From Otis tarda (taxonomy: Eukaryota; Chordata; Aves; Otidiformes; Otididae), in the NCBI GenBank assembly GCA_026413225.1, contig CM048557.1, positions 65,772,987 to 65,836,986 of the forward strand: a stretch of 64,000 nt of DNA, written 5' to 3'. Numbering within the stretch: the first letter of the stretch is position 1; the number at the start of each line of letters is the position of its first letter. The translations under genes and the position numbers were made by a program. The notes under the pieces are model-generated. The model saw nothing but the letters and a program-made list of their open reading frames with translations. It had not been told where the DNA came from and did no database searches. Below are positions 51,673 through 61,639 of this stretch, piece by piece.

Positions 51673-51678
51673 TTTATT
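51673..51678 (-). terminator. DACT1: Distal DACT1 poly(A) signal AATAAA
   Basis: TTTATT on the plus strand reads AATAAA in the DACT1 transcript. It is the most distal canonical hexamer before a T-rich run in the transcript's downstream flank (about 51635-51665), as expected for a cleavage and polyadenylation site. Usage is not shown by sequence alone. Confidence 0.6.
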
Positions 51679-52373
51679 ACAGCATATGATGTGTTATATT
51701 AATTTACACAATGATACATATATAAAAACAGCCATTGATGATGTACAGTAAATTGGACATCAACAGGAATATTAAAACTACTGATACTCATGCACATGAC
51801 ATGCATATGTTTTTTTTTTCTTTTCCAAAAGCAGTTTTACACAATATACTGAAGTTACTAAGCCTGGGTCAGCTGCTCCAACAGTTTATTCTGAACACCG
51901 CTGCCATCTGCAGCGGGACTCCCTGGAGACCGGAGCAGAGCGCGCTCCAGAAAAGGAGACTTAACCTTGGAGACAGGTTCAACAGGAGCCCTTTCCTGGT
52001 GGGGGAAGGCTGGGGGAGGACAGGGGTGAGTTTCAAGAAGAGAATCAATAAGAAAAGGAAGAAAAAAACAGGCCAGACTGCCAGGAGGAAGAAGTTCAAG
52101 ATGTAGCAACAGGAGCAGCAGAAAGGGACAAGCAAAAACATGAAGACCACCCACACTCCCTCCCCCTTACCCCCTAAAAACTTTTGACTTTAAGCTGTCG
52201 ATATCCTCTATAAGACCCAGAACCGGAAAAACTAGGCAAAGAAGATCCATTTCCAGAAACATCAGCCTTTTTCCAAAGCCTTCTGATACGATGCACTGGA
52301 GGCTCACTGGAGGCTGTTCACCACTGAAATGTCAGTGTTATGATTTTTTTTTTTTAAACGAGTATAATGGTCT

Positions 52374-52379
52374 TTTATT
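52374..52379 (-). terminator. DACT1: Possible proximal DACT1 poly(A) signal
   Basis: TTTATT on the plus strand reads AATAAA in the transcript about 165 bases after the stop codon. It is followed by an A-rich run in the transcript rather than a clear GU-rich element, so use is uncertain. A further AATAAA lies at 51890-51885. Confidence 0.35.
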
Positions 52380-52542
52380 TCCACGTAAAAGGCACTAGTA
52401 TCCACCCAAGTTCTGAAGACAAGTGACATAATTTACCTTAAGTTTTAAATATTTGTATTAAAAAAAAAATCTGTGGAAATATGTACACAAAAGCACCTTG
52501 CTTCTGAAAGCAGAAGCAGATACATTCCACGAAGTCACCTCA

Positions 52543-54401
52543 CTAGACGGTTGTCATGAGCTTCAGGGAGCCCGACCGAAAGCGGAGGATTTTCTTCTTG
52601 AGGTTATGGGAGGCTTTGATTTTGACAAAGGCCTTCGCTGCATTTTCATGCAGCTCCGGCGCCGTGACCGTTTGGATGGGGAGCGTCTGGACAAACTGAG
52701 ACCAAATAAGGCCCCCGCTCTCATCAGAGTCGCTGGTGGTTGTGCTCTCCCCTACGAACTCCACCTCGCTCAGGCTTGACTCGCTGTCCCCAAAGCAGTT
52801 CGTCGTGTAGTTGCTCTGCTCATCCTCGCTCGTGTCCACCACGGTGGAGTGGAACAAGGACTCGCACTCCGCCGAGTACTCCGAGTCGCTGGCCACGTAG
52901 GCATAGGGGCTGACATAGGGCAGGGGGACTTGCGAGTAGACTCCCACACCTTCCCGCCGATTCCTCCTTGCCCTCCGCAGGGCCTCCTCGTAGGAAATCT
53001 CCGCCGATGACTTCCACCGGCGGTAGTCGGCCCGCTTGTGTTTAGGCTTGGCCACCACAACCTCTCGGCCATGCCCATGGGATCGGATGGCGGATTTGTG
53101 CAGGCTGGCCTGCCGACTCTGGAGGCCCGACTCCGGCTGCAAGCCGCTGCCTCTCTTCCCCCGTGAGGAGGGCTTTTTCAGTTTCTTATTTGTATCCAAC
53201 TCATCAGGAAAGCGGCACTTCTTGCCAACCGGCTTGCTTTTCTCCCTCAAGGTCTGTGAACCGTTTTCCAGCCCATTGGCAAGGTGGGGCCTGTGTTTCA
53301 GAGCCGAGCTTTTCAAAATCTTGACGTTTCGGGTGCCTTTGTGAAGCTTCACGCTTTGCTGCTGGGCTGGTATGTACTGGGCATTCACCAGCAACCCATC
53401 ATCCAGGCTCTGGGAGGAAGAGCCCTCGCTTTTGAAATCCAGCGCAGGCCTCTCCTCGATGGCAGGCGACGAGGAACGAGCCGCCTGCAAGCTGCTCTTC
53501 AGCAGGATCTTTTTGGGAGGCTGGCTGACCCTGTTCTCAGACTGCAGCACCACAGGCTTTCCCGGGCTCTCTTTGGGAGAGGCGGCAAAGAGCTGGCCGT
53601 TCTCCTTGGGGATGTCCCCTGCCGCGGCCACTGCGTTGCGGTTGAGCTCCGGAGGCGCCGGTTTGGTGCCCCGCGGCAAGTGCTTGCTCTGAAGTTCGTT
53701 CGCCGTGCCAGGTGGGAAAGCCGTTGGCAAAGGTGCCTTCCTACTCTCCAGCTGCTCGCCAGCCGGCTCCCTTGGCCTCTGCTTTAACGGAGAGGGTGCT
53801 GCATGGTCCAGAGCGGTGTTCCCACCAGAAGGCAAGGATGCTTGCTTGGCATTCTTCAGGTTCACAACGTTGCCATGAGCCACCACCCCGGAAGGTTGCC
53901 TGACGCACATGCTTCCATGCCTCAAGATCCCTTTGGTGGGATCAGCGTTGAGGCTCGTCCTCGGTTTGTTAGTCCTTACCGCGTGAGTCTTTTTCTGAAC
54001 CAGGCTTAAGATGTAACCATCTATCCTCTTGCTGGTGGAAGGGCATGGCGCTGGCCAGGAGCTTTGCGGGAGAAAGGCATTGGTGGATTTTCCTGAGTCC
54101 GTTTCAGATCCGGCGCAAACACCGCTAATATCGCAGCCAAGCCTCTCCTCTTCTTGCTGGGGGTTTTCAGTCACGGGGAGAAGAAACATGGGACTCTGCA
54201 CAGCTACCGCATGGAGTGGGCTGGGGTACCGGTAGACGTCGTTCCCGTTTTTAGACACCAGATCGCACTGGTACTTTGGATGTACATCTGCAACGACATC
54301 GAGGGAATTTGAGTGCGGTGTGGACAAAGAGCGACAGACAGAGCCTGCGGTCTGGTCCTCATGCTGGCCTTCCTTATTATAGTCCATCCAGCCTATGAGA
54401 T
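52543..54401 (-). CDS. DACT1: DACT1 coding exon 4 (terminal, large)
   Basis: Codes for residues 209-827 plus a TAG stop at 52545-52543. The acceptor is CCTTTCAG before ATCTCATAGGC, giving [12 protein letters not shown]. Highly conserved blocks include [39 protein letters not shown] and [20 protein letters not shown] early on. Near the end are the KKLKK basic cluster, [53 protein letters not shown] and the final GSLKLMTTV. The middle (about residues 380-560) is low-complexity and diverges more. The antisense open frames over this exon are shadows. Confidence 0.98.
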
Positions 54402-57400
54402 CTGAAAGGCATTTTAGAAGAGTTTAGAGCCTGCCAGGGACAGTTCTGCTATGTTTTTCACGTGCCATCAAGGACTCCGGTCCCATCTACACATAGGATG
54501 CAATGTTTATACAACAGCAGCGCTGTTCAAACAGTAGAAACCTCGCAACCAGGGATGCCGTTTAAGCGATATAAAAGCAGCACTATTCTTCCGTGGGTCT
54601 CTTTGTAACTGCATCTCTGTAGGATTTGCCCCAGTATGACTGCATGGTTAAAAAAATAAAAATCACAGCCCTAATGAGGATGTTTACTTTGGTTTCAAAC
54701 CTGTGTCTAGATTGCTAAGAGCTTCCTATCTAACTTCCACCCAGAATTCTGTAAGTGTCTCTTATGTTTGTACGTTACACACTCACCTGTAAAACTCTCT
54801 GCAGGCCTCAGCACATATGAATTTTATGTTTTACTTTGCTAACTCCAAAGGGAAACAAACAAAATATAGACAAGAGGCCAATTAATTGTTGTTAGCTTAT
54901 TGACCAATTTCAGTTCCAGATTTTTTCAAGGATATCTTGAGTCCAAAAAAAAATATCCAGATTTAATGTTATTGTTGTTATTAGTATCGTTACTACTATC
55001 ATTATCATCAGAATTATTTTATAATTACAGTAATGCTAATACTAATAATAACAGAAGCTCCTTTTGAGCAATAAAGGGTTCAAGTATGGGAAACAGGCTC
55101 ATCTTTCCACACACATACAAGGAGTGCAGGTCAATCCAGCTGACATCCTAGCCTTGGCTCTGCAAAGAGAGTTCTGTAAGAGAAATCCAGTGCGTTTCAA
55201 GACGCATGAGTCAGATTTAATGGCTAAGGCACTTCCTTAGGAGGTAAGCGACCTTAGGAGCAGGTCTTCAATCCAAGCACCTACGATTATTATTTTCTTA
55301 AGCTTATGATTGCCCTTGTCTTCTTGGGTAGGGGTACAATCTAAATGTAGGGGTGCAATCTAAATGATCCTTCCAGATAACTGTCAGTCCTGTTTTCTAC
55401 CCTTGGGCCAGACACTTCTGCCAGGGTACTCAAATGTGAATGCTCAGTGCTCATCACTTATCTAAGGCTTCTTTCAAAAGAGGTCTCACAGATGTTAATT
55501 AAATTAGCCGATAGAGATGTTGTTCCTGTGTGAGCAGAAGAGGAAGAATAGGGAAGTTAGGAGCAGGAACTTCCTCCAGATCACCTCACAGTTTTCCCAC
55601 ATTTCCTAAATTCTATAGCTGAGTCAGGAAATGTTGCCAAAAAGATATGTTTGGAGCACGCCAGTTTGTGAAATTTCAGCTCTAAAAGTGAGACGGTATA
55701 ATTAATGGGAGTTTTAGGTTTTCATGATGCATACAGGAAAAAAACAGCAATGCAACTTGCTGGAAATCCTTGTGTTTGTTTTTCTTTTTATGTATGGCTG
55801 ATGAAGATCACATATATCTTCCAATAAGGAGCATTAAATTACCTCAAGCTGCTCAAAGGATAACTTACAGGACTTCTCAGCATGTCAGAATGAATGTATC
55901 CCAGGCTGTATTTTCCCACTTCGGAGTCAGAAGAATGTGAATTGCAGAGGGGTTGGACGTGACTTTTAAAGGTCCCTTCCAACCCAAACTATTCTGTGAT
56001 TCTATTAATTATTTTGTCCTTGATTCAAAACAAATCACTACAAGTTAAAGAGCAGAATATAAATTGGAAATACTATTGGAAGTATCCTCCACAACCCAGA
56101 ACGTATGTCTGCGACCAATAATGTTTGATCAAGAAAGTCCTACTGAAGCATCCTTTCTGGACAACAGACAGAAGAGGCCTTCCTGTTTAACCTTCCGCAA
56201 ATTAAAGCTTGCATCTTCAGTTTAGTGCCAAAGGAAATTCAGCAACTCTCTGCCAAAGAGACAAAATACTTTCTCCCTGTTCATGATGTCTGTACTACAT
56301 AAATGCAGGACACACCTCAGCATGGTCACCTGGGGGTTGGGGACCCTCAGAACTGACAAAATGACTACAAGCAGACTGATGGGCACCCTGACCTCCTAAA
56401 ACCTGTAGTTAGCTCCTTGCTCTGTCACTTTAATGAGGACGTGACTGTTGAGGTATCTTTCATTACCACTATTTAGTACAAAAGCTTTTCTAAAGGAAAC
56501 CATGAGAAATCAAGCGACTAATGTATTTATGTGTGTAGGTACCACTGCCCTCTACTGGGTAGAGCAGCCATCATATTTTCACATGTTATTTTCATGTGTT
56601 TAGAGTGACATATTCACGTGTAAGGCTGGACTAGTGGAGGGCAAACGGTCCTGCCTCATGACCCATGGACGTGATAGGCACTGGAATCTTTTCAGAGCAT
56701 AATACGTCAAATGAAAGGAAGAAGGGTTAAGCCAACCCAGATACTCCTGAGGCAGTATTTCCAAAGCCAAAGCCACCTCCTGGAGTACGATGTATTTGAC
56801 CTGCTTTTACTATACCTGCAGATTTAGGGCGTCCATCTGAGATATTCAGTGTTGCCTCCAAAGGGCTGCAAAAGCAAGTGCTAGAATGGCAACTGGATAA
56901 ACACTCACTGAAGACAGAGTTAGATGAATTGGAGAGCGATCCAGAAGCTCCATCACTCAGCTCATAAAACCCTATAAAAATAAGAGTTTGGATTTATGTT
57001 AGTTACGTCTACACAAAGTTACCATTTGTGTCCCTAGAAAGGCAGTCAAGCTCCTGTTTATGTTGGCTTACTCTATTGCAATTACTTATGGGATTGCATT
57101 CAGTCACCCAAAAAACAGCGCATGATTTAGGAATATCCTTATTGCTATGAAGGATTCTGTTTAAAAGTAAAGCACTTAAAAGTAAAAAAGCAGAATTTTA
57201 GTTAGCATACGAAATTTAGAACTTTTTTTTAACCTTTACAGAGGTTAGGGTTTTAACTTTTACTGGGGTTTTCAGATTTTAGCAAGAAGGACACAGGCTG
57301 TGTTTGACAGCATGTTATACTTCCTAGACAGACTCTCCAGCTATTACTTGACTACAAAATTTTTTACCAAGCATTGGGCCCAATACTATCCATTATTTCC

Positions 57401-60400
57401 TCAAAGTTCTGGAGAGAAATGTAATATTTGTGGATGACATGAAAGAAGAAAAATGGTAAATAATATGCAGGCACAGAAAATTTAATTTCCTGGTAAATTG
57501 GGATGACTGAAGGAAAATATGGCATACCATAATCAAAATTTAAATTTTTCATTTAGGAATAAGGAATGCAGGGCACGTCTCCAGAATGGAGATGCATCCT
57601 GAACAATAATCCTGAAAAGGACTTAGTCAGCGTGGAAAAGCAGCTCAATCAAGCTTAATGATATGGCAAAAAAAAAAGCTAATGAGATTGTTGGATGTAC
57701 AAAGAGACTAATGAATAGCAGTAGGGAAATTACTTCAGCAGTCTATACAGCGCTGGTAAGAAAGACGTTGGAACGGTATGCCTAGTCCTTGACTCCAGCA
57801 CGCTTAAAACAAAGCTAAAAAATTGGAAAGGGGCCATAAAGCTATTTAAGAGCTTGGAAAAATGCCTTAAAACAAATGACTTAACGAACTTGACCTGTTT
57901 AGCTCATCAAAAAAAGGCAGGAATTATATCGCATAGCACCTCCAAGAGGAGAAAAAGCTGGGTACTAGAAAAGACCTTAGTCTAAGGGAGAAAAGCATAT
58001 TAAAAAAAAATCAGTGCTGGAGCAAGTCAAATTCAGATTAGAAACTAGCAGCGGTTTTAACAATTGCAAGTTGGTGGATTCTCCACTTTTTAGCATCTTC
58101 AGAACAAGTCTAGATGCCTCTAGGAAAGGTTCCCTCTAGTCAACTGCCCCTTACTGGCTTCAACATAGAATGGGATGAAATTCAATATATGTGGGATCAA
58201 ACTGTTTGATTCAGTGTTCCCTTCTGGCTGTAAGATCAATTTTGGCATCTTCCTCCTGCTGGTGGTGCTTCCTTTCACCATTTTTCTGCAGCCTCCTTCC
58301 TAATGTGCAGGAGGATTAGAACTTTTTGAAGTAATTTGTGAGTGGCCTTGGGAAAAAAAAAGAGAGCCCCAAACACTAAAAATCTAATTAAGCTTGAAAT
58401 TATCTTCTGAATACGTTGTTTACAAACAGCAACCTTTCCAGGGGTAGGTGAACTTTGCTAGTAGGCCTTAATTATCAGCATGTGAGTGTCCTATAGACAT
58501 TTACTGCTGTAGTACTGAAAACTACAGCTAGTTTAATTCCAGGTACCAAGGGAGGCTCCATTTTGCTGAATACTGGCCTCACCTGAACTTGGACGACTGT
58601 CTGTCTCAAGGTGTTCATCGGTCGTTTTTTCCACGTCCAGGCGGAGATCGCTTATTTGCTTATCGAGCTCTTGTAACTGATTCAGTAGGCCGGCGTCCCT
58701 CCTCCTCAAGCAGTTCTGGAAAACATGAAGACAAATATCATCAGTGGAGCAGACATCAAGGGGCTCCAAAGACAAGTGGCCTTCTCCACCTGAGCATCAT
58801 GGAAATACCTTGCCAATACTCTTATATAAAAAAAAAAAACAAAACTGGAGAAAGCCCTGAGATGCTCTGGATAAATGCTCAACTGAAGAACTATGCAGGC
58901 ACTTTATCCCAGCCTCTTCCAGCCAGTTCTACACAAGGAGCTCCACAATTTAGGAAAATTGACACACTATGTTGGCAAAGCACTCCTTTGCAGGACCACA
59001 GCTGTGACCAACAAAGCTGTAGTGTACGGTAGGGTCAAACCAGACCCGGGCACATGAAACGGGCCGCTTTGGCGAAAGGATGGCTTTGCCAGTGTAATAG
59101 GGGACGTTCACTGCCACAGCGATGTCAGTCAAAGATCACATCTGTTCACACAATGGGCCGAAACAGCTCTGCCAACAAGTGCCTGTAGTGTGGGAACCGC
59201 CTTGTTCTGCTGCACGTTGGGAGCTTATAGTCTACCATACAGACAGCAAAATTCCCAGGGCTGGGATCACGGCCCTTTTATTAGTTTTGCAGTGCAGCAG
59301 GAAGGAAGAGTAATTCTGCCTCTTCTCCCATTATAACTGTGTAAAGTTGCTGTGATATTGAATTTTAAGGCTATTTATGAAGGTAATTCAATGGAATAAA
59401 ACAAGCAATAAGAAATTATTTTGTAAGGCACTCATTAACCCACAGTCAACGTAATCAGTTTCCCCGGGTGTATTATAATGTTGTTTGGCCATTATCTGTT
59501 CAGCTTCATACCCTTTAATTGTTTTGGCTTTGAAGGGGGAGGTAGGAGGAAGGTTCCTCTCTCCTTTTTTTTTTTTTCCCCCAAGTGCATCATTTGATCG
59601 GTGCCCAGCAGTGCTCTGATACGCTCATCACCCAGAGTTTTGATGCTCATAACTGGACTAGTTCTCAAGCCATTAAATCCAGGACAACCTTTCCCCTGAG
59701 GTGGCCTGGTCCTGGAGCAAAGGGAAGCAAACGCTAATAGCATTAGCGAGGCTGTTTGAGGATGCGCTAGTGTGTAAGGCCATCCTCAGGAGAATCGAAG
59801 GGGCAATCCCCACATCTTCTCCCACATTTCTGATGGGAGCCGGAGGTTGGCTGAAAGACAGGCTGGCGGAGGCGATGGGTTCAAGCAGGAACTCACTGCG
59901 GCACCTATTGTCACTTGTGTCCCCTCCTCCCCCAGCCAGCTCCATCACCTGGTTCCAATCTGCAATGTCAAGTGCACAAATTAAAGCACTACAACAAATC
60001 CTCAGGGTTTTGGGGTTTGGTTTTTTTTTTGAGTAATGACTCCTTGGTCCTTCACTACAGCTCTTTGGCAGCCAGCCCCTTCTCAGCAGCAAAACCATTT
60101 ATTTTTATCTTTTAAAGAAGGAAATAATCTGAAATTAACTAAACCAAAAGGCTAATAAGAAAAAAAAAATGAGGGAGGGAAGGGGGAGGGTGGGGAAAAG
60201 AAGAAATCAGGCAAATAAATCACGCAGTCCAACTTCTCCCTGGGTGAAAGCAAACGCTGAGCCGCGCACAAAGGCCGCCCGGCACAGCTGTACGCTATTT
60301 TCATTGAAAAATGATCTGCCGCCTCACGCCGCCCTCCATCTCTTCCCCCACCCGCTACAAAGCCCGTCCTTCGACAAAAGCATCCCTTCTTGCGAGGGGC

Positions 60401-61187
60401 CCGATCCCGGCCGTGCCGCAGCCCTCCCTCACCTCCCGTCGGGGATGCGGACCCGGGAGCTCGGCTCCTGACTTCCATTCAAGGGCAACGGCAGCGCTTC
60501 CCTCGCCTTGAATGGAAGTGGGACGGCCGGCCCGGCTCCGGATAACGGCGGGGAAAAAGCCGGTCGCCACTCCATTTCTCACCGTTTCGCCCAAACCCAC
60601 GGCGGACCGTGTCCATGCGTCCGCCCACCCTGGGCAGACGCTGCTCCCCGCCGCCTCACCTGCGCGCCGGCGGTGACAGCGGCGTGGGCACGCAGCCCTC
60701 GGGGGCCGTCCCCAGCCCTCCTTTTCCGTGGGGAGACACCCGTGGGTCGCGCCGGCCCGCGTCCCCCCGGTGACACCGTCCCGCATCTCCCCGTGACGCG
60801 CCGTCCCGCACCCCCCGGTGACACCGTCCCGCATCCCCCCCCCCCGCTCACCAGCTGTCTCCGGAGGAGCAGGATGTTCTCCTCCAGGATCTTCTCCTCC
60901 AAGCTCCGCGGCGGCGGCCCCTCTCCCGGCGCTTCCCCCCGGCCGCCCTGAGCCCCGGGCACGGCTCCCGCCGGCCGCCGCAGCAAAAGGCTTTTCACCA
61001 GCAGCTCCTGCCGTTGCCTCAGGTATTCCAGCTCGCCCAGCCCGGCTAGCGTGGCTTCCAGCCGTTCCCGGGTTCGTTGCCGTTCCGCCTCCGCTTCTCC
61101 CTTCTCCCTCCAGCGCGGATCGGCTCCCCCCGCCGGCCCCGCTCCCGGCCCCGCCGCCGAGGCGGCTGCCGCGGGGCTCGGCTTCAT
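52543..61187 (-). CDS. DACT1: DACT1 (Dapper homolog 1), complete four-exon gene
   Basis: Joined coding exons are 61187-60852, 58715-58583, 56971-56816 and 54401-52543, giving 827 residues, close to the roughly 836 of human DACT1. All introns have GT-AG ends and the phases agree (0, 1, 1). Seen in the product: an Ala/Pro/Gly-rich N-terminus; a leucine-zipper coiled coil at about residues 94-150; a Ser-rich exon 3 block (158-208); a basic cluster near 602-618 (KKCRF...KKLKK) that resembles a nuclear localisation signal; the conserved [20 protein letters not shown] block near 669; an acidic/serine stretch near 710-760; and the C-terminal PDZ ligand MTTV. DACT2 ends differently, which favours DACT1. 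Known for the family: a cytoplasmic and nuclear scaffold that dimerises through the zipper, binds the Dishevelled PDZ domain through its C-terminus, and tunes Wnt/beta-catenin and planar polarity signalling. No frameshift or stop is seen. Confidence 0.97.
55211..55285 (+). mobile_element. tRNA-like SINE head in DACT1 intron 3
   Basis: ATTTAATGGCTAAGGCACTT (box A like), then GGAGGTAAGCGACCTTAGGA and GGTCTTCAATCCAAGCACC (box B like) follow the order of an amniote MIR-type SINE head. It does not form a proper tRNA cloverleaf. Confidence 0.45.
55949..56006 (+). mobile_element. CR1 LINE 3' tail fragment in DACT1 intron 3
   Basis: GGTTGGACGTGACTTTTAAA, then GGTCCCTTCCAACCCAAACT, then ATTCTGTGATTCTATT. 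These are the last roughly 58 bases of a CR1, antisense to DACT1 transcription. Confidence 0.85.
56544..56558 (-). promoter_or_regulatory. Candidate CTCF binding site
   Basis: The minus strand reads CCAGTAGAGGGCAGT, which matches the CTCF core consensus CCASYAGRKGGCRSY at every informative position. It lies inside DACT1 intron 3, about 260 bases from exon 3. Binding is inferred from the motif only. Confidence 0.55.
56816..56971 (-). CDS. DACT1: DACT1 coding exon 3
   Basis: A 156-base symmetric exon (phase 1 to phase 1) coding for the rest of Gly157 through the first base of Asp209. It starts [19 protein letters not shown] and carries the Cys/Ser-rich [19 protein letters not shown] block typical of Dapper proteins. 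The acceptor is TTTTTATAG; the donor GTATAG is weaker than the others. Because both ends are in phase 1, skipping it would keep the frame and remove 52 residues. Confidence 0.97.
56972..58582 (-). other. DACT1: DACT1 intron 2
   Basis: Bounded by GTGAGG and TTTTTATAG. More than half is occupied by an old plus-oriented CR1 remnant (about 57360-58245), antisense to the gene. The rest is AT-rich with no recognised feature. Confidence 0.85.
57360..58245 (+). mobile_element. Old, diverged CR1 LINE remnant in DACT1 intron 2
   Basis: The order of degraded blocks follows the CR1 ORF2 C-terminus and 3' UTR: a GATGACATGAAAG-like block (57434), CCTGAAAAGGACTTAG (57609), GGTAAGAAAGACGTTGGAAC (57754), a GGACTAGTCC-like area, TTAAGAGCTTGGAAAAATGCC, a TGACCTGTTTAGCTCATCA block (57892), and GTTGGTGGATTCTCCACTTT (58070). 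It resembles the old amniote CR1 types rather than the young bird subfamily at 61640. No intact frame remains. End points are approximate. Confidence 0.7.
58583..58715 (-). CDS. DACT1: DACT1 coding exon 2
   Basis: Residues 113-157, with the last codon split after one base. The acceptor is TTTTCCAG before NCLRRRDAG; the donor is GTGAGG after SRPSSG. It completes the leucine-zipper coiled coil with [19 protein letters not shown]. The match to the family across this exon is nearly residue for residue, so the boundaries are firm. Confidence 0.97.
58716..60851 (-). other. DACT1: DACT1 intron 1
   Basis: Bounded by GTGAGC and TTTTCCAG. The part next to exon 1 is CpG-rich and carries a C tract near 60835-60846. 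The rest is unique-looking AT-moderate sequence with short T or A runs (59567-59580, 60020-60030, 60161-60169). No exon, known repeat or RNA gene was recognised. Confidence 0.85.
60852..61187 (-). CDS. DACT1: DACT1 coding exon 1
   Basis: Codes for residues 1-112 from the ATG at 61187-61185. That ATG is chosen because it opens with MKPSPA, as in other DACT1 proteins. The upstream in-frame ATG at 61628 lies beyond the island edge and would add unrelated low-complexity residues. The exon ends ...LLRRQL with donor GTGAGC directly after codon 112 (phase 0). It contains the conserved [16 protein letters not shown] and [16 protein letters not shown] blocks and the first heptads of the leucine zipper ([17 protein letters not shown]). 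It is very GC-rich and lies wholly inside the CpG island. The stretch between the two conserved helices (about residues 70-90) is Gly/Pro/Ala-rich and is probably the variable linker. Confidence 0.96.
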
Positions 61188-61363
61188 GGCAGGGGAGGGG
61201 GCGGCCGCGGCCGCCGCCGCCGCCAGGCCCTGCCCGCGGGGGGGGCCAAGCGCCGCCGAGCCCCGCGCTGCAGCCGCCGCCGGTGCCGATCGCGAATGGA
61301 CCGCGGGGCGCCCGGCTCCCTCCCCGGCTGCCGCCGCCCCGCGCCCGCCCACCGCCGGCCCTG

Positions 61364-61399
61364 CCCTCCCCTCCCCTCCCCTCCCCTCCCTCCCCGCCC
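61364..61399 (-). promoter_or_regulatory. G-quadruplex-capable tract upstream of DACT1 start codon
   Basis: The plus strand reads repeated CCCCT/CCCT units, so the DACT1 coding strand carries seven or more runs of three to four G separated by one base. The tract lies about 180-210 bases upstream of the start codon, in the promoter or 5' UTR. This matches the classic G3+N1-7 quadruplex pattern. Confidence 0.7.
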
Positions 61400-61476
61400 G
61401 GCGGCGGCTCCACGCCCGCGGTCGCCTTCCTCCTCCTCCTTCTCTTCCTCCTCCTCCCCGCACCCTCCATCGCGCC

Positions 61477-61492
61477 CCCCCCCCCCCCCCAC
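61477..61492. repeat. Homopolymeric C tract
   Basis: An uninterrupted run of about 14-16 C near 61477-61492, upstream of the DACT1 island core. It is prone to length variation and sequencing error. Confidence 0.7.
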
Positions 61493-61639
61493 CGGGCTTG
61501 GCGGGGATGTGGGGTGGCGGGGTACGCGGGAGTGACACCCGCTGACCTCCCCAAAAACCCCAGCGACCAGCTCTGGACAGCACGGCACGGACCGATTTGT
61601 GTTGCCGTGTCCTTATAGAGACCAACACTTCCGAAACTG

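Larger units (their letters stand above)
51650..52542 (-). other. DACT1: DACT1 3' untranslated region
   Basis: AT-rich sequence directly after the stop codon with no coding frame of its own. AATAAA-type signals on the minus strand lie at 52379-52374, 51890-51885 and 51678-51673, so the 3' UTR could be about 190, 680 or 890 bases long. The low-coordinate end is set about 20 bases past the last signal and is an inference. A purine-rich tract on the plus strand near 52040-52145 becomes a pyrimidine-rich tract in the transcript. Confidence 0.7.
54402..56815 (-). other. DACT1: DACT1 intron 3
   Basis: Bounded by GTATAG and CCTTTCAG. It contains a T/A-rich ATT-type low-complexity tract near 54960-55060, a tRNA-like SINE head near 55211-55285, a CR1 3' tail at 55949-56006 and a CTCF-like motif at 56544-56558. 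No further coding exon is seen. Confidence 0.85.
60230..61600. promoter_or_regulatory. DACT1: CpG island promoter of DACT1
   Basis: A dense run of CG dinucleotides and very high GC content covers exon 1, the 5' flank and the start of intron 1. It contrasts sharply with the AT-rich surroundings. It holds several CCCGCCC/GGGCGGG-type Sp1-like boxes (for example 61341-61350 and 61395-61401). No clear TATA box is visible upstream of the ATG, so a dispersed start is likely. The exact transcription start is not readable. No sign of a divergent gene was found on the plus strand. Confidence 0.85.

Noticed and set aside
53284-53787. 167-codon plus-strand open frame inside DACT1 exon 4
   Set aside because: Antisense shadow of the conserved DACT1 coding frame.
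55211-55285. A functional tRNA gene
   Set aside because: Box A and box B likeness only; no paired acceptor stem or proper cloverleaf.
58250-58280. A second CTCF-like site (CACCACCAGCAGGAGG on the minus strand)
   Set aside because: Lacks the required GGGGGC/AGGGGC core.
58595-58775. Reading DACT1 exon 2 as a longer single-exon frame (58533-58775)
   Set aside because: Extends through clear acceptor and donor sites into intron sequence.
60818-61618. 266-codon plus-strand open frame over the CpG island (also several 130-400 codon frames on both strands there)
   Set aside because: Extreme GC content removes stop codons in all frames. The translation is Pro/Ala/Arg/Gly low-complexity and antisense to DACT1 exon 1.
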